Part shown: positions 9,192 through 19,888 of the stretch, in pieces
How the letters are laid out: each line of letters starts with the position of its first letter
Numbering within the stretch: the stretch's first letter is position 1
Source of the DNA: Streptomyces sp. SA15
GTDB taxonomy: Bacteria; Actinomycetota; Actinomycetes; Streptomycetales; Streptomycetaceae
Reading direction: 5' to 3'
Length of the DNA stretch: 64,000 bases
NCBI RefSeq assembly: GCF_002291145.1
Contig: NZ_NTGE01000093.1
Span: 124,001-188,000, forward strand
Program-made: the position numbers and the translations under genes
Notes under the pieces: generated by a model
Told to the model about the DNA's origin: nothing
What the model saw: the letters and a program-made list of their open reading frames with translations, nothing else
Database searches by the model: none

Positions 9192-9237
9192 CCGTCGGAC
9201 CCCGCAGGATTCTCAGGAATCCTGCGGGGTCCGACGG
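9192..9237. terminator. perfect 21-bp hairpin between whiH and hrdB
   Basis: The arms 9192-9212 and 9217-9237 are perfectly complementary over 21 bp around a TCAG loop. No T-run follows, as is common for Streptomyces terminators. It would insulate hrdB from whiH transcription and could also act on antisense transcripts. Confidence 0.8.
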
Positions 9238-9405
9238 CACAATGAGGCGGTTGGTCCGCCGGAGCAACCAGCTCGGGACGGCAGCTGACCCCCTTTGCCC
9301 ATGTCTGATCGCTTTTGATCCCTTACGGGGTGTGACTCGGGCCACGCAGATTGGGCGTAACGCTCGCGGGAGCAGCGCGATGACCTAAGAGGTGACAGCC
9401 GCGGA

Positions 9406-9432
9406 GGGAATACGGACGCCATAAAAGGCGCT
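9406..9432 (+). promoter_or_regulatory. candidate sigma-R-type promoter of hrdB
   Basis: GGGAAT (9406-9411), 18 nt, then GCT (9430-9432) resembles the sigma-R consensus GGGAAT-N18-GTT with one mismatch in the -10. A sigma-R-dependent hrdB promoter is known in S. coelicolor. The interval 9119-9545 otherwise contains the hairpin at 9192 and an untranslated leader of ~110 nt; I could not confidently place the vegetative promoter. Confidence 0.4.
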
Positions 9433-9545
9433 GTGCATTCTCCCGGCCCCGCCCGCACCGTCGGCCCATCCCCAGGCCGGTGGTCGGCTCCTGTCCGCCG
9501 TGGACGGGGCCGGAAGCCGTTTTCCAACGTTCCGAGAGGTTGTTC

Positions 9546-11084
9546 GTGTCGGCCAGCACATCCCGTACGCTCCCGCCGGAGATCGCCGAGTCCGTCTCTG
9601 TCATGGCGCTCATTGAGCGGGGAAAGGCTGAGGGGCAGATCGCCGGCGATGACGTGCGTCGGGCCTTCGAAGCTGACCAGATTCCGGCCACTCAGTGGAA
9701 GAACGTACTGCGCAGCCTCAACCAGATCCTCGAGGAAGAGGGTGTGACGCTGATGGTCAGTGCCGCGGAGCCCAAGCGCACCCGAAAGAGCGTCGCAGCG
9801 AAGAGTCCGGCCAAGCGCACCGCCACCAAGACGGTCGCGGCGAAGACGGTGACCACCAAGAACGCCACCGCCACCGCCACTCCGACGGCACCCGCCGCCG
9901 AGCCCGCCGTCGAGGAAGAGGCGCCTGCCAAGAAGGCCGCCGCCAAGAAGACGACCGCCAAGAAGGCGGCCGCGAAGAAGACCGTTGCCACCAAGAAGAC
10001 GGCGGCAGCGGCCAAGAAGACGACCGCCAAGAAGGACGACGCCGAGCTGGTCGAGGAAGAGGTCCTCGAGGAGGCCAAGCCCGGCGAGGAGCCCGAGGCC
10101 ACCGAGAACGCCGGCTTCGTGCTCTCCGACGAGGACGAGGACGACGCGCCCGCCCAGCAGGTCGCCGCCGCCGGCGCCACCGCCGACCCGGTCAAGGACT
10201 ACCTCAAGCAGATCGGCAAGGTCCCCCTGCTCAACGCCGAGCAGGAGGTCGAGCTCGCCAAGCGCATCGAGGCCGGTCTGTTCGCCGAGGACAAGCTGGC
10301 AAACGCCGACAAGCTGGCGCCCAAGCTCAAGCGCGAGCTGGAGATCATCGCCGAGGACGGCCGCCGCGCCAAGAACCACCTCCTGGAGGCCAACCTCCGC
10401 CTGGTGGTCTCCCTGGCCAAGCGCTACACCGGCCGCGGCATGCTCTTCCTGGACCTGATCCAGGAGGGCAACCTCGGCCTGATCCGCGCGGTCGAGAAGT
10501 TCGACTACACCAAGGGCTACAAGTTCTCCACGTACGCCACCTGGTGGATCCGTCAGGCGATCACCCGCGCGATGGCCGACCAGGCCCGGACCATCCGTAT
10601 CCCGGTGCACATGGTCGAGGTCATCAACAAGCTGGCGCGCGTACAGCGCCAGATGCTCCAGGACCTGGGCCGCGAGCCCACCCCGGAGGAGCTGGCCAAG
10701 GAGCTCGACATGACCCCGGAGAAGGTCATCGAGGTCCAGAAGTACGGCCGTGAGCCGATCTCCCTGCACACCCCGCTCGGCGAGGACGGCGACAGCGAGT
10801 TCGGTGACCTCATCGAGGACTCCGAGGCCGTCGTCCCGGCCGACGCGGTCAGCTTCACGCTCCTCCAGGAGCAGCTGCACTCCGTGCTCGACACCCTGTC
10901 CGAGCGCGAGGCGGGCGTCGTCTCCATGCGCTTCGGTCTCACCGACGGTCAGCCGAAGACCCTCGACGAGATCGGCAAGGTGTACGGCGTCACGCGTGAG
11001 CGCATCCGCCAGATCGAGTCCAAGACCATGTCGAAGCTGCGCCACCCGTCGCGTTCGCAGGTGCTGCGCGACTACCTCGACTAG
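9546..11084 (+). CDS. hrdB: principal RNA polymerase sigma factor HrdB (sigma-70, group 1)
   Basis: 512 aa, near-identical in plan to S. coelicolor HrdB. It opens with [20 protein letters not shown], followed by a Lys/Ala-rich low-complexity stretch (about 78-180; [14 protein letters not shown] pattern), acidic residues, region 1.2 ([20 protein letters not shown]), region 2 ([50 protein letters not shown]) and region 4 ending in [20 protein letters not shown]. It directs transcription of housekeeping genes. The GTG at 9546 is preceded by GAGAGG and reproduces the known N-terminus; an in-frame start at 9480 would add 22 unrelated residues. Confidence 0.97.
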   Translation: MSASTSRTLPPEIAESVSVMALIERGKAEGQIAGDDVRRAFEADQIPATQWKNVLRSLNQILEEEGVTLMVSAAEPKRTRKSVAAKSPAKRTATKTVAAKTVTTKNATATATPTAPAAEPAVEEEAPAKKAAAKKTTAKKAAAKKTVATKKTAAAAKKTTAKKDDAELVEEEVLEEAKPGEEPEATENAGFVLSDEDEDDAPAQQVAAAGATADPVKDYLKQIGKVPLLNAEQEVELAKRIEAGLFAEDKLANADKLAPKLKRELEIIAEDGRRAKNHLLEANLRLVVSLAKRYTGRGMLFLDLIQEGNLGLIRAVEKFDYTKGYKFSTYATWWIRQAITRAMADQARTIRIPVHMVEVINKLARVQRQMLQDLGREPTPEELAKELDMTPEKVIEVQKYGREPISLHTPLGEDGDSEFGDLIEDSEAVVPADAVSFTLLQEQLHSVLDTLSEREAGVVSMRFGLTDGQPKTLDEIGKVYGVTRERIRQIESKTMSKLRHPSRSQVLRDYLD

Positions 11085-11103
11085 GTCGCGCTCGTACGGC
11101 ATC

Positions 11104-11138
11104 GAAGGCCCGGGTCCCCGAGAGGGGCCCGGGCCTTC
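11104..11138. terminator. hrdB terminator hairpin
   Basis: GAAGGCCCGGG and CCCGGGCCTTC pair perfectly, extended inward by CCCC/GGGG after a one-base bulge, around a GAGA loop, 20 nt after the hrdB stop codon. Confidence 0.8.
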
Positions 11139-11206
11139 GTGCTGCGGGCCACGGTGCTCTGCATGACTCTGGGTGTCCGATCATCACCCCGGAGTGAGGA
11201 GCACGC

Positions 11207-12043
11207 ATGCGTTGTCGCATTGCCCGGGTGCTGGCCCGGCCGCTGGTCCTGGCGGCCGCGGCGGTAGCCATACCCTGGGCGTCCGCTGACCCCGTGTCCG
11301 CCGACGGCATCGTCGTGGGGGGCTTCCCGGTCGACGTGTCCGAGAGCCCGTGGACGGTGGCGCTGTCGAGCCGTGACCGGTTCGGGGGTACGCGCGCGGG
11401 GCAGTTCTGCGGCGGTGTCGCGGTCGGCCGGACGACCGTGCTCACCGCGGCGCACTGCCTGGAGGAGGACGTTCTGGGGGTGCCGCCGGACAGCGTCCGC
11501 GACCTCAAGGTCATCGCGGGACGCACGGACCTCCTGTCGGATGAGGGGCAGGAGATCCCCGTACGGGACATCTGGGTGAACCCGACCTATGACGGTGTGA
11601 CCAACTCGGGGGACTTCGCCGTGCTCAGCCTCGCCGAACCCGTGCCGCGGGGCTCGGTCATCGCGATGGCCACGGCCGGCGATCCGGCCTACACACCGGG
11701 GACGGGTGCCGTGGTGTACGGCTGGGGCGATGTCACAGGAGCAGGTGACTATGCGCGCGGTCTGCGCGGGGCGCAGGTGCACGTGCTGTCCGATGCCCCC
11801 TGCGAGGAGGCATATCCGGGCAGCAGCGACGGCACCTACTTCGCCGACACCATGCTGTGTGCCGGAGAGGAGGAGGGCGGCAGTGACGCCTGCCAGGGGG
11901 ACAGCGGAGGGCCGCTGGTCGCTCGGGGGAAGCTGATCGGCCTCGTGTCCTGGGGGAGCGGTTGCGGTCGTGCGGGCAGCCCTGGTGTCTATACGCGCGT
12001 GTCCGACGTCCTGCGGAGGCTCGGGTGGGACAGCGTGGCCTGA
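11207..12043 (+). CDS. secreted trypsin-like serine protease (S1 family)
   Basis: 278 aa. A basic N-terminus and hydrophobic core (PLVLAAAAVAIPWASA) form a secretion signal ending near residue 27-32, followed by the activation-type sequence IVVGG (35-39). The catalytic triad is complete: His83 in LTAAHC, Asp136 in SGDFAVL, Ser233 in GDSGGP. Asp227, six residues before the Ser, predicts trypsin-like cleavage after Arg/Lys. Cys residues are placed as in S1 proteases. Only ~6 residues seem to separate signal and mature enzyme, so there is no large propeptide. AGGAG precedes the ATG. It is a single gene between two hairpins. Confidence 0.93.
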   Translation: MRCRIARVLARPLVLAAAAVAIPWASADPVSADGIVVGGFPVDVSESPWTVALSSRDRFGGTRAGQFCGGVAVGRTTVLTAAHCLEEDVLGVPPDSVRDLKVIAGRTDLLSDEGQEIPVRDIWVNPTYDGVTNSGDFAVLSLAEPVPRGSVIAMATAGDPAYTPGTGAVVYGWGDVTGAGDYARGLRGAQVHVLSDAPCEEAYPGSSDGTYFADTMLCAGEEEGGSDACQGDSGGPLVARGKLIGLVSWGSGCGRAGSPGVYTRVSDVLRRLGWDSVA

Positions 12044-12097
12044 GGACCGCATGAGGGCCTCTGGCGGAGGCTGAGGGGTTTTCGTGGCCACGAGCAA

Positions 12098-12131
12098 GGG
12101 CGGCTGCCCCTGAGAGCAGGGGCAGCCGCCC
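12098..12131. terminator. bidirectional terminator between protease and DUF7455 gene
   Basis: A perfect 14-bp stem, GGGCGGCTGCCCCT pairing with AGGGGCAGCCGCCC, around a 6-nt loop, between two convergent genes. Confidence 0.8.
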
Positions 12132-12173
12132 ATGGCCGGCCTGTGCCGGAGCCTGGCTCGTCGGACGCGAGTG

Positions 12174-12404
12174 TCAGTGCTCTTCTTCGGAGGCGCTCGC
12201 CGGAGCGGACGTCAGCCGCTCCGTCTCGTCCTGTATCTCAGCGGCGATCTTCTTGAGTTCCGGCTCGAACTTGCGGCCGTGGTGGGCGCAGAAGAGCAGT
12301 TCTCCGCCGCTCAGCAGGACGACGCGCAGGTATGCCTGGGCGCCGCAGCGGTCGCATCGATCAGCGGCCGTCAGCGGGCTCGCGGGGGTCAGAACAGTAG
12401 TCAC
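12174..12404 (-). CDS. small zinc-ribbon-like protein (DUF7455-type)
   Basis: 76 aa, starting at GTG 12404. The sequence has CDRCGAQAYLRV and LLFCAHHGRKFEPEL; two Cys of a CxxC knuckle plus Cys-Ala-His-His suggest a single zinc site. An acidic tail (SASEEEH) follows. This small protein is conserved in Streptomyces near hrdB/parE but has no known function that I can state. GAAGAGG upstream is a fair ribosome-binding site. Confidence 0.75.
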   Translation of the reverse strand: MTTVLTPASPLTAADRCDRCGAQAYLRVVLLSGGELLFCAHHGRKFEPELKKIAAEIQDETERLTSAPASASEEEH

Positions 12405-12848
12405 GTCGCCTCTTCTCTAGCTCGACGAGCTGTCGTACCAGGGTCAACATCCAACCAGCCCGAAAACGTTCCCGCTCGTGGCTTTTCCTGGAAAAAATCT
12501 CTCCGAGGCGGCTGTCTGCTGCCGGTTGGCGGCGAATGTGCCGTATTGCGTGTCTGTGTGTCTTACGGGTTCGCGCTGTCGGTCATTGTCGTGCCCTCCC
12601 CGGCTGGCTTGCCGGTTGTTCATGAGGACGTGCCCGGAGCCTAAATGGTTCATGCCTGGAAGGGAACGTGATGTGTGCTTCACTCCATCGAGGGATCGAA
12701 CATGTATGCGACCCTGGACTAGTCTGACGCTTAGACGGAGGGTGGCGTTACAACGGCTCTACCAGGCCTCGGTACCCTCAGAGCGGCAACCCAAGCCGCG
12801 CCCTTACCCAGAAGGGCCCCACCTGAAATTCAGCGAGGAGCGAACCGC
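12405..12848. other. intergenic region upstream of parE
   Basis: 444 nt without a convincing gene; a 79-codon minus-strand frame at 12444-12683 has no family features. It should hold the promoters of both divergent genes. Near parE, TACCCT (12773-12778) is a possible -10. At 12698-12711 CGAACATGTATGCG partly matches the LexA/SOS box CGAAC-N4-GTTCG. Confidence 0.5.
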
Positions 12849-14972
<2,124 letters not shown>

Positions 14973-14985
14973 CGCTGCGCTGGGC

Positions 14986-15026
14986 TTGGGGGGATCACTG
15001 GCCTTTGGCCGGGTCGTTCCCCCCAA
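14986..15026. terminator. parE terminator hairpin
   Basis: TTGGGGGGA (14986-14994) pairs with TCCCCCCAA (15018-15026); an inner GGCC/GGCC segment could form a second stem within the loop. Confidence 0.6.
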
Positions 15027-15212
15027 CGCTCGTGCGGGGCGAGCACGGTCGGCCCGTGAGGTGTCTCCACCCCTGGGTGGAGGTCTGGCCACCTCCGGGA
15101 TCCACCCGTGATCCACCCCGGCTCCGATTTACCGACCTGCGCATTTCCGTAGCGTCGAAGGCGTCGGCGGCACTCGCTGTCGGCCTCTCCTTCTTCGCTC
15201 ACGGAGGCTGTG

Positions 15213-15737
15213 ATGTCCGGGCTCGTCGACGCGTTGGTGATCGTGGCCGTGATCGCCCTGGTGTTCGTCCGGCAGTTCCGCGCACGCCGGATCGATACCG
15301 ACAAACGCTGGTGGGTCCTGCCCGCGATCCTGGCCGTCGTGGGCCTGCGCGAGCCTGGCATGGTCGATGCTCATCACCACACGACATCGATCGTCCTGCT
15401 CGCCGCCGAGTTGCTCACGGGCCTCGCCATCGGAGCCGGCTGGGCATGGACCACCCGAATATGGGTCGAGCCCGACGGCGCCGTGTGGAGCAGGAGCACC
15501 AAGGCGAGCGGGGCCGTCTGGATCCTCGGCATCGCCCTGCGTGCCGGTCTCTTCGCGCTCGGCGCGGTGCTGGGCGTCCACCAGGACTCCTCCGCGCTGC
15601 TGCTCGCCCTGGCGGCCACGCTGCTGATCCGCTCCGGGATCCTCGTATGGCGGGCCCAGTCCCTGCACCCGGCTGCCCAGCCCCGTACGGCGTACGGTCA
15701 TCCCATGTCCCGAGCCGCGTGGAAGGAACGTGTGTGA
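15213..15737 (+). CDS. DUF1453 family membrane protein
   Basis: 174 aa with about five hydrophobic segments (LVDALVIVAVIALVFV, WWVLPAILAVVGL, TSIVLLAAELLTGLAIGAGWAW, WILGIALRAGLFALGAVLGV, SALLLALAATLLIRSGILV). The RRIDTDKRWW loop is typical of DUF1453. Function unknown; it sits in an operon with the downstream histidine kinase, whose GTG overlaps this stop codon, so it may assist signal sensing (inference). ATG at 15213 is 5 nt after GGAGG; GTG at 15210 would be too close. Confidence 0.8.
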   Translation: MSGLVDALVIVAVIALVFVRQFRARRIDTDKRWWVLPAILAVVGLREPGMVDAHHHTTSIVLLAAELLTGLAIGAGWAWTTRIWVEPDGAVWSRSTKASGAVWILGIALRAGLFALGAVLGVHQDSSALLLALAATLLIRSGILVWRAQSLHPAAQPRTAYGHPMSRAAWKERV

Positions 15738-16885
15738 CGGAGAAGGCCTGGACACGCTGGCCCTCGCGGGAGGCGCTCGGGCGCGCGGAGACCTCGGGCC
15801 CTCGGCGGCTGCTCGGGTGGATCGTGCGGGCGTTGGTGCTCGGCATGCTTCTCTGGGGCGTCTTCACCAGGAGTCCGGCACACGGCTGGGGGGCGCTCGG
15901 GGCCGCGGCGGGCGTGCTCCTGGCGGCGTTCGGCGCCTGGGCCCTCTACCGGACCACCCTCGCGCACCGGCTCTGGCCATCCCTGGCGCTCTTCACCGTG
16001 CTCCTGGGCATCGCCGTCGGCGCCCAGGTGGCCGGCTTCAGGGTCGCCGCCCTCGTCATCTGGTGCGGATGTGCCGTCACCGCCTTGGAGCGGCTGCCCA
16101 TCGCGGCCGCGCTGCCGGTGGCCTCGGTCGCCCTCGCGTCGTACTCGGCGGTCGACAACGACGCATGGCTGACCACCGCGGCCACCATGGCCGGGCTCGC
16201 CCTCGCCGGATACGTGCTGCGGCTGGACGCCGAGGCCCGCGGCAACGCCCAGCGGCTGCTCGCCCAGGAGCGGGCCGCGCGGGCGGCCGAGGCGGAGTCG
16301 GCGGCGCTCGCGGAGCGGTCCCGCATCGCACGAGAGATCCACGACGTACTGGCCCACAGTCTCTCGGCACAACTCGTGCATCTGGAGGCGGCCCGGTTGC
16401 TGATCGAGAAGGGAGCCGACCAGGAGCAGATCCTCGAACGGGTGGTGGCGGCACGGGGAATGGCCCGCGACGGACTCGCCGAGACCCGGCAGGCGCTGTC
16501 GGCGCTGCGCGGCGAGCTGACCCCGCTGGAGGACTTCCTGACCCAGCTCGTCGCCACGGCCGAGGGTGGCGAGGCCACCGTTTCGGGTGAGCGCAGACCG
16601 CTGCCGGCCGAGGCGTCACAGGCCGTTCGAAGGGTCGCTCAAGAGGCCCTGACCAACGTCCGCAAGCATGCTCCGGGAGCGAAAACGCAGGTGCGGCTCG
16701 AGTACGGCGAGCACGAAGTGACGCTGGTCGTGCGGGACTCGGGCGGTTCGCCGGGCGAACTCGGCGTGACCGGCGCCGGGTACGGTCTTCTGGGCATGCG
16801 GGAGCGTGCCGAGCTGCTGGGCGGTTCGCTGGACGCGGGGCCGGACGAGGAGGGGTTCATGGTGACGTTGAAGGTGCCCGTATGA
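15734..16885 (+). CDS. NarL-type sensor histidine kinase
   Basis: 383 aa. The N-terminal half has about five membrane segments (residues 25-165), then a HisKA_3 dimerisation helix with REIHDVLAHSLSAQLVHLE (phospho-acceptor His203) and an HATPase domain with RRVAQEALTNVRKHAPGA, VRDSGG and GYGLLGMRER. It has no separate extracellular sensor domain, so the signal is probably membrane-borne. GTG 15734 overlaps the upstream TGA, and its own stop overlaps the response regulator ATG (ATGA), so all three genes are translationally coupled. Confidence 0.92.
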   Translation: MTEKAWTRWPSREALGRAETSGPRRLLGWIVRALVLGMLLWGVFTRSPAHGWGALGAAAGVLLAAFGAWALYRTTLAHRLWPSLALFTVLLGIAVGAQVAGFRVAALVIWCGCAVTALERLPIAAALPVASVALASYSAVDNDAWLTTAATMAGLALAGYVLRLDAEARGNAQRLLAQERAARAAEAESAALAERSRIAREIHDVLAHSLSAQLVHLEAARLLIEKGADQEQILERVVAARGMARDGLAETRQALSALRGELTPLEDFLTQLVATAEGGEATVSGERRPLPAEASQAVRRVAQEALTNVRKHAPGAKTQVRLEYGEHEVTLVVRDSGGSPGELGVTGAGYGLLGMRERAELLGGSLDAGPDEEGFMVTLKVPV

Positions 16886-17565
16886 CGGAGGAGGTGAAGG
16901 GGGAGCCCGCGCGGGTGGTGGTGGCGGACGACCAGACCGTGGTCCGTGAGGGCATCGTGATGCTGCTGGGGCTGCTGCCCGGGATCGAGGTCGTGGGAGC
17001 CGCAGGGGACGGCCACGAAGCGCTGAAGCTGGTCGCCGAACTCGCCCCGGACGTGGTGCTGATGGATCTGCGCATGCCCCGCTGTGACGGGGTCGAGGCG
17101 ACCCGCCGTATCCGGGCGGAGCACCCCGGGACGCAGGTCGTGGTGCTCACGACCTACATGGATGACGAGTCGCTCTTCCCGGCGCTCAGAGCGGGGGCGC
17201 GTGGCTATCTCACCAAGGACGCGGGGGGTGACGAGATCGTGCGGGCCGTGCGGAGCGTGCTGACGGGGGACGCGGGGCTGTCGCCGAGCATTCAACGGCG
17301 GCTGCTGGAGCGGCTGTCGGAGCCCGAGCCGCGGCAGGGTGCTCCCGCCGAGGCTCCGGACGGGCTCACCGCACGCGAGACCGAAGTGCTGGTGCTGATC
17401 GCCGACGGCCTGAGCAATCAGGAGATCGCCCGCGAGCTGCACGTCTCCACGGCGACGGTGAAGACCCACATCAACAACCTGTTCGCCAAGACAGGGCTCA
17501 AGGATCGTGCGCAGGCGGTGCGTTACGCCTACGCGAAGGGGCTCGTGCGGCCTCCGACGGCTTGA
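16882..17565 (+). CDS. NarL/LuxR-family response regulator
   Basis: 227 aa. The receiver domain (about 10-125) has phospho-acceptor Asp62 in VVLMDLRMP and Lys in YLTKDAG. The LuxR-type helix-turn-helix is at about 160-220 (LTARETEVLVLIADGLSNQEIARELHVSTATVKTH, key parts). It is the cognate partner of the kinase just upstream (4-nt ATGA overlap). Targets are not evident; the downstream DUF485/symporter operon is a possible one. Confidence 0.93.
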   Translation: MTEEVKGEPARVVVADDQTVVREGIVMLLGLLPGIEVVGAAGDGHEALKLVAELAPDVVLMDLRMPRCDGVEATRRIRAEHPGTQVVVLTTYMDDESLFPALRAGARGYLTKDAGGDEIVRAVRSVLTGDAGLSPSIQRRLLERLSEPEPRQGAPAEAPDGLTARETEVLVLIADGLSNQEIARELHVSTATVKTHINNLFAKTGLKDRAQAVRYAYAKGLVRPPTA

Positions 17566-17634
17566 GTCACCTGATGGGGTGAAGAGCGCGGAGAAGAAGA
17601 GTCGGGGATCTTCCCGTTCTGTCCATCCTTGGGC

Positions 17635-18195
17635 ATGCAGCCAAGCAACGGTCGCCGCCGCGGAGGCGCGGGTGGTGCCGAGAGTCCGGTCGACCAGCAC
17701 GACGGTCATGATTCGCCTCCCGCCGAGGCGTCCGGGAGCGTGCGGTACGACGACCCCTGGTACGACGCACTCGCCTCCGGGTGGGGCGAGTCGGGAGGTG
17801 CGGGCGGGTCTGTGCCGACGGATGTGTCGGTCCGCCCAGAGGGCGAGGCCCCGGCTGTCGACGCGGCCGACGTGTACCTGGAGGTGCAGCGCAGTGCTGC
17901 CTTCCAGGAGGTGCGCAGGCGGTACCGGAGGTTCGTGGTGCCGGCGGTCGTCGTGTTCTTCGTCTGGTACATGGCCTACGTCGTGACCGCCACGACCGCG
18001 CCCGGACTGATGGCGCGTCCCCTGGCGGGTGCCGTGAACGTGGCGATGCTGGCGGGGCTGGGGCAGTTCCTCACGACCTTCCTGTTCACCTGGGCGTACG
18101 CGCGGCACGCGCGGCTGCGCCGGGACCGGGCCGCGCTCGACCTGCGGTGGGCCACTCAGGAACTGACCCGCGGCATTCGGGGCGGCGCGTCGTGA
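17635..18195 (+). CDS. DUF485 domain membrane protein
   Basis: 186 aa. Residues 1-75 are polar, Gly/Ser/Asp-rich and probably disordered. The DUF485 core follows: FQEVRRRYRRFVVPAVVVFFVWYMAYVVTATTAPGLMA, then a second membrane helix (VNVAMLAGLGQFLTTFLFTWAYARHA). DUF485 proteins accompany ActP-type sodium:acetate symporters, and the next gene is one, with overlapping stop and start (GTGA). ATG 17635 has no strong ribosome-binding site; TTG at 17629 is an alternative. Confidence 0.85.
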   Translation: MQPSNGRRRGGAGGAESPVDQHDGHDSPPAEASGSVRYDDPWYDALASGWGESGGAGGSVPTDVSVRPEGEAPAVDAADVYLEVQRSAAFQEVRRRYRRFVVPAVVVFFVWYMAYVVTATTAPGLMARPLAGAVNVAMLAGLGQFLTTFLFTWAYARHARLRRDRAALDLRWATQELTRGIRGGAS

Positions 18196-19784
18196 CGGGG
18201 AACCACCAGACGCTGGCATTGCTGCTGTTCAGCTCGTTCGTCGCGGTCACGCTGGGGATCACGACGTGGGTGAGCCGCCACCGGCAGGGCTCGGCGGAGG
18301 AGTTCTACGCGGGCGGCCGGCTCTTCTCGCCGATGGAGAATGGTTTTGCCATCGCGGGTGACTACATGTCGGCCGCCTCCTTCCTCGGCATCTCCGGGCT
18401 CATCGCCCTCTACGGCTACGACGGACTGCTGTACTCGGTGGGCTTCCTGGTGGCCTGGCTCGTGGTGCTGTTCCTGGTCGCGGAACTGGTCCGCAACTGC
18501 GGGCGGTTCACGCTCGCGGACGTGGTCGCCGCGCGGATGAGGGAGCGGCCGGTACGGATCGCGGCGGGAACCTCCTCGGTCACCGTCTCCGTTCTGTATC
18601 TGGTGGCGCAGATGGTGGGGGCGGGAAGCCTGGTCGCGCTGCTGATCGGGCGTACCAGCGAGGCGGCGCAGGCCTGGACGGTCATCGGGGTCGGCGCGCT
18701 CATGGTGATCTATGTGTCGTTGGGAGGGATGCGGGCCACCACCTGGATCCAGATCGTCAAGGCGGTACTGCTGCTCAGCGGCACCATCGCGCTGACCGTG
18801 CTCGTCCTGGCGCGGTTCCACGGCGACTTCGACCGGCTGCTGCTCACGGCGGCGGAGCGCAGTGGTCACGGCGCGTCGTTCCTGGCGCCCGGACTGAAGT
18901 ACGGCGGCGACTGGACCGCGCGCTTCGACTTCATCAGCCTGGGACTCGCGCTGCTGCTGGGCACGGCCGGACTGCCGCACATCCTGTCCCGCTTCTACAC
19001 CGTGCCCACCGCGCGGGCCGCACGGCGTTCGGTCGTCTGGTCGATCGGGCTCATCGGCGGCTTCTATCTGATGACGATCGTCCTCGGGTTCGGCGCGGCG
19101 GCGATCGTGGGGCCGGATGCCGTACGTGGGTCGAACGCCGCCGGGAACACGGCCGTACCGCTGCTGGCGCTCGACCTGGGCGGTGGCGCGGATTCCGCGG
19201 GAGGAACGGTTCTCTTCGCGGTCGTCGCCGCCGTCGCCTTCGCGACGATCCTCGCGGTGGTCGCCAGCGTCACGCTCGCCTCCTCGGCGTCCGTCGCCCA
19301 TGACCTGTACGCGTCCCTGCGGCGTCGGCGCGCCGGGCCGCGCAGTGAGGTGGCCGTGGCGCGTGCCGCCGCCGTCGGCATCGGTGTGGTGGCGATCGCC
19401 CTCGGCCTGCTGGCGCGCGACCTCAACGTCGCCTTCCTGGTGGGCCTCGCCTTCGCCGTCGCGGCGTCCGCCAATCTGCCGGTGCTGCTCTACTCGCTGT
19501 TCTGGCGCGGTTTCACCACCCGCGGTGCCGTATGGGCCGTCTACGGCGGGCTGATCCCGGCCGTGGTGCTCGTGCTGCTTTCGCCGGTGGTGTCGGGCAG
19601 CCCCGAATCGTTGTTCCCGGGCGTCGACTTCCAGTACTTCCCGCTGCAGAACCCCGGTCTCGTCTCGATCCCGCTGGGCTTCGTCGCGGGCTGGCTCGGC
19701 ACGGTGACCTCGGCTGAAGTGCCCGACGAGGCCAAGCACGCGGAGACCGAGGTGCGGTCGCTGACGGGAGCGGGGGCCGTTTAG
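18192..19784 (+). CDS. sodium:solute symporter, ActP/MctC-like (acetate/monocarboxylate)
   Basis: 530-aa SSF permease with about 13 membrane helices. Typical segments include QGSAEEFYAGGRLFSPMENGFAIAGDYMSAASFLG, LGGMRATTWIQIVKAVLLL, and GLPHILSRFYTVPTARAARRS. It probably imports acetate or another short carboxylate with sodium. GTG 18192 overlaps the DUF485 stop codon. The adjacent CitAB-type two-component genes, which in other bacteria sense carboxylates, may control it (inference). Confidence 0.9.
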   Translation: MTGNHQTLALLLFSSFVAVTLGITTWVSRHRQGSAEEFYAGGRLFSPMENGFAIAGDYMSAASFLGISGLIALYGYDGLLYSVGFLVAWLVVLFLVAELVRNCGRFTLADVVAARMRERPVRIAAGTSSVTVSVLYLVAQMVGAGSLVALLIGRTSEAAQAWTVIGVGALMVIYVSLGGMRATTWIQIVKAVLLLSGTIALTVLVLARFHGDFDRLLLTAAERSGHGASFLAPGLKYGGDWTARFDFISLGLALLLGTAGLPHILSRFYTVPTARAARRSVVWSIGLIGGFYLMTIVLGFGAAAIVGPDAVRGSNAAGNTAVPLLALDLGGGADSAGGTVLFAVVAAVAFATILAVVASVTLASSASVAHDLYASLRRRRAGPRSEVAVARAAAVGIGVVAIALGLLARDLNVAFLVGLAFAVAASANLPVLLYSLFWRGFTTRGAVWAVYGGLIPAVVLVLLSPVVSGSPESLFPGVDFQYFPLQNPGLVSIPLGFVAGWLGTVTSAEVPDEAKHAETEVRSLTGAGAV

Positions 19785-19862
19785 AGGCCGGCGCCTTCAC
19801 TGTCGTACGAGAAGCATGTTGGTGACTTCGGCTTTCACGGTCGTACGACATCGGCTCCGTGA

Positions 19863-19888
19863 CGTAGGGCACGCTGCGATGCCTACGG
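19863..19888. terminator. weak hairpin between symporter and response regulator genes
   Basis: CGTAGGGCA and TGCCTACG pair with one bulged base around an 8-nt loop, between the convergent genes. It overlaps the end of the minus-strand gene. Confidence 0.35.

Noticed and set aside
12444-12683. 79-codon minus-strand frame before parE
   Set aside because: No ribosome-binding site, no family features, AT-richer promoter-like DNA.
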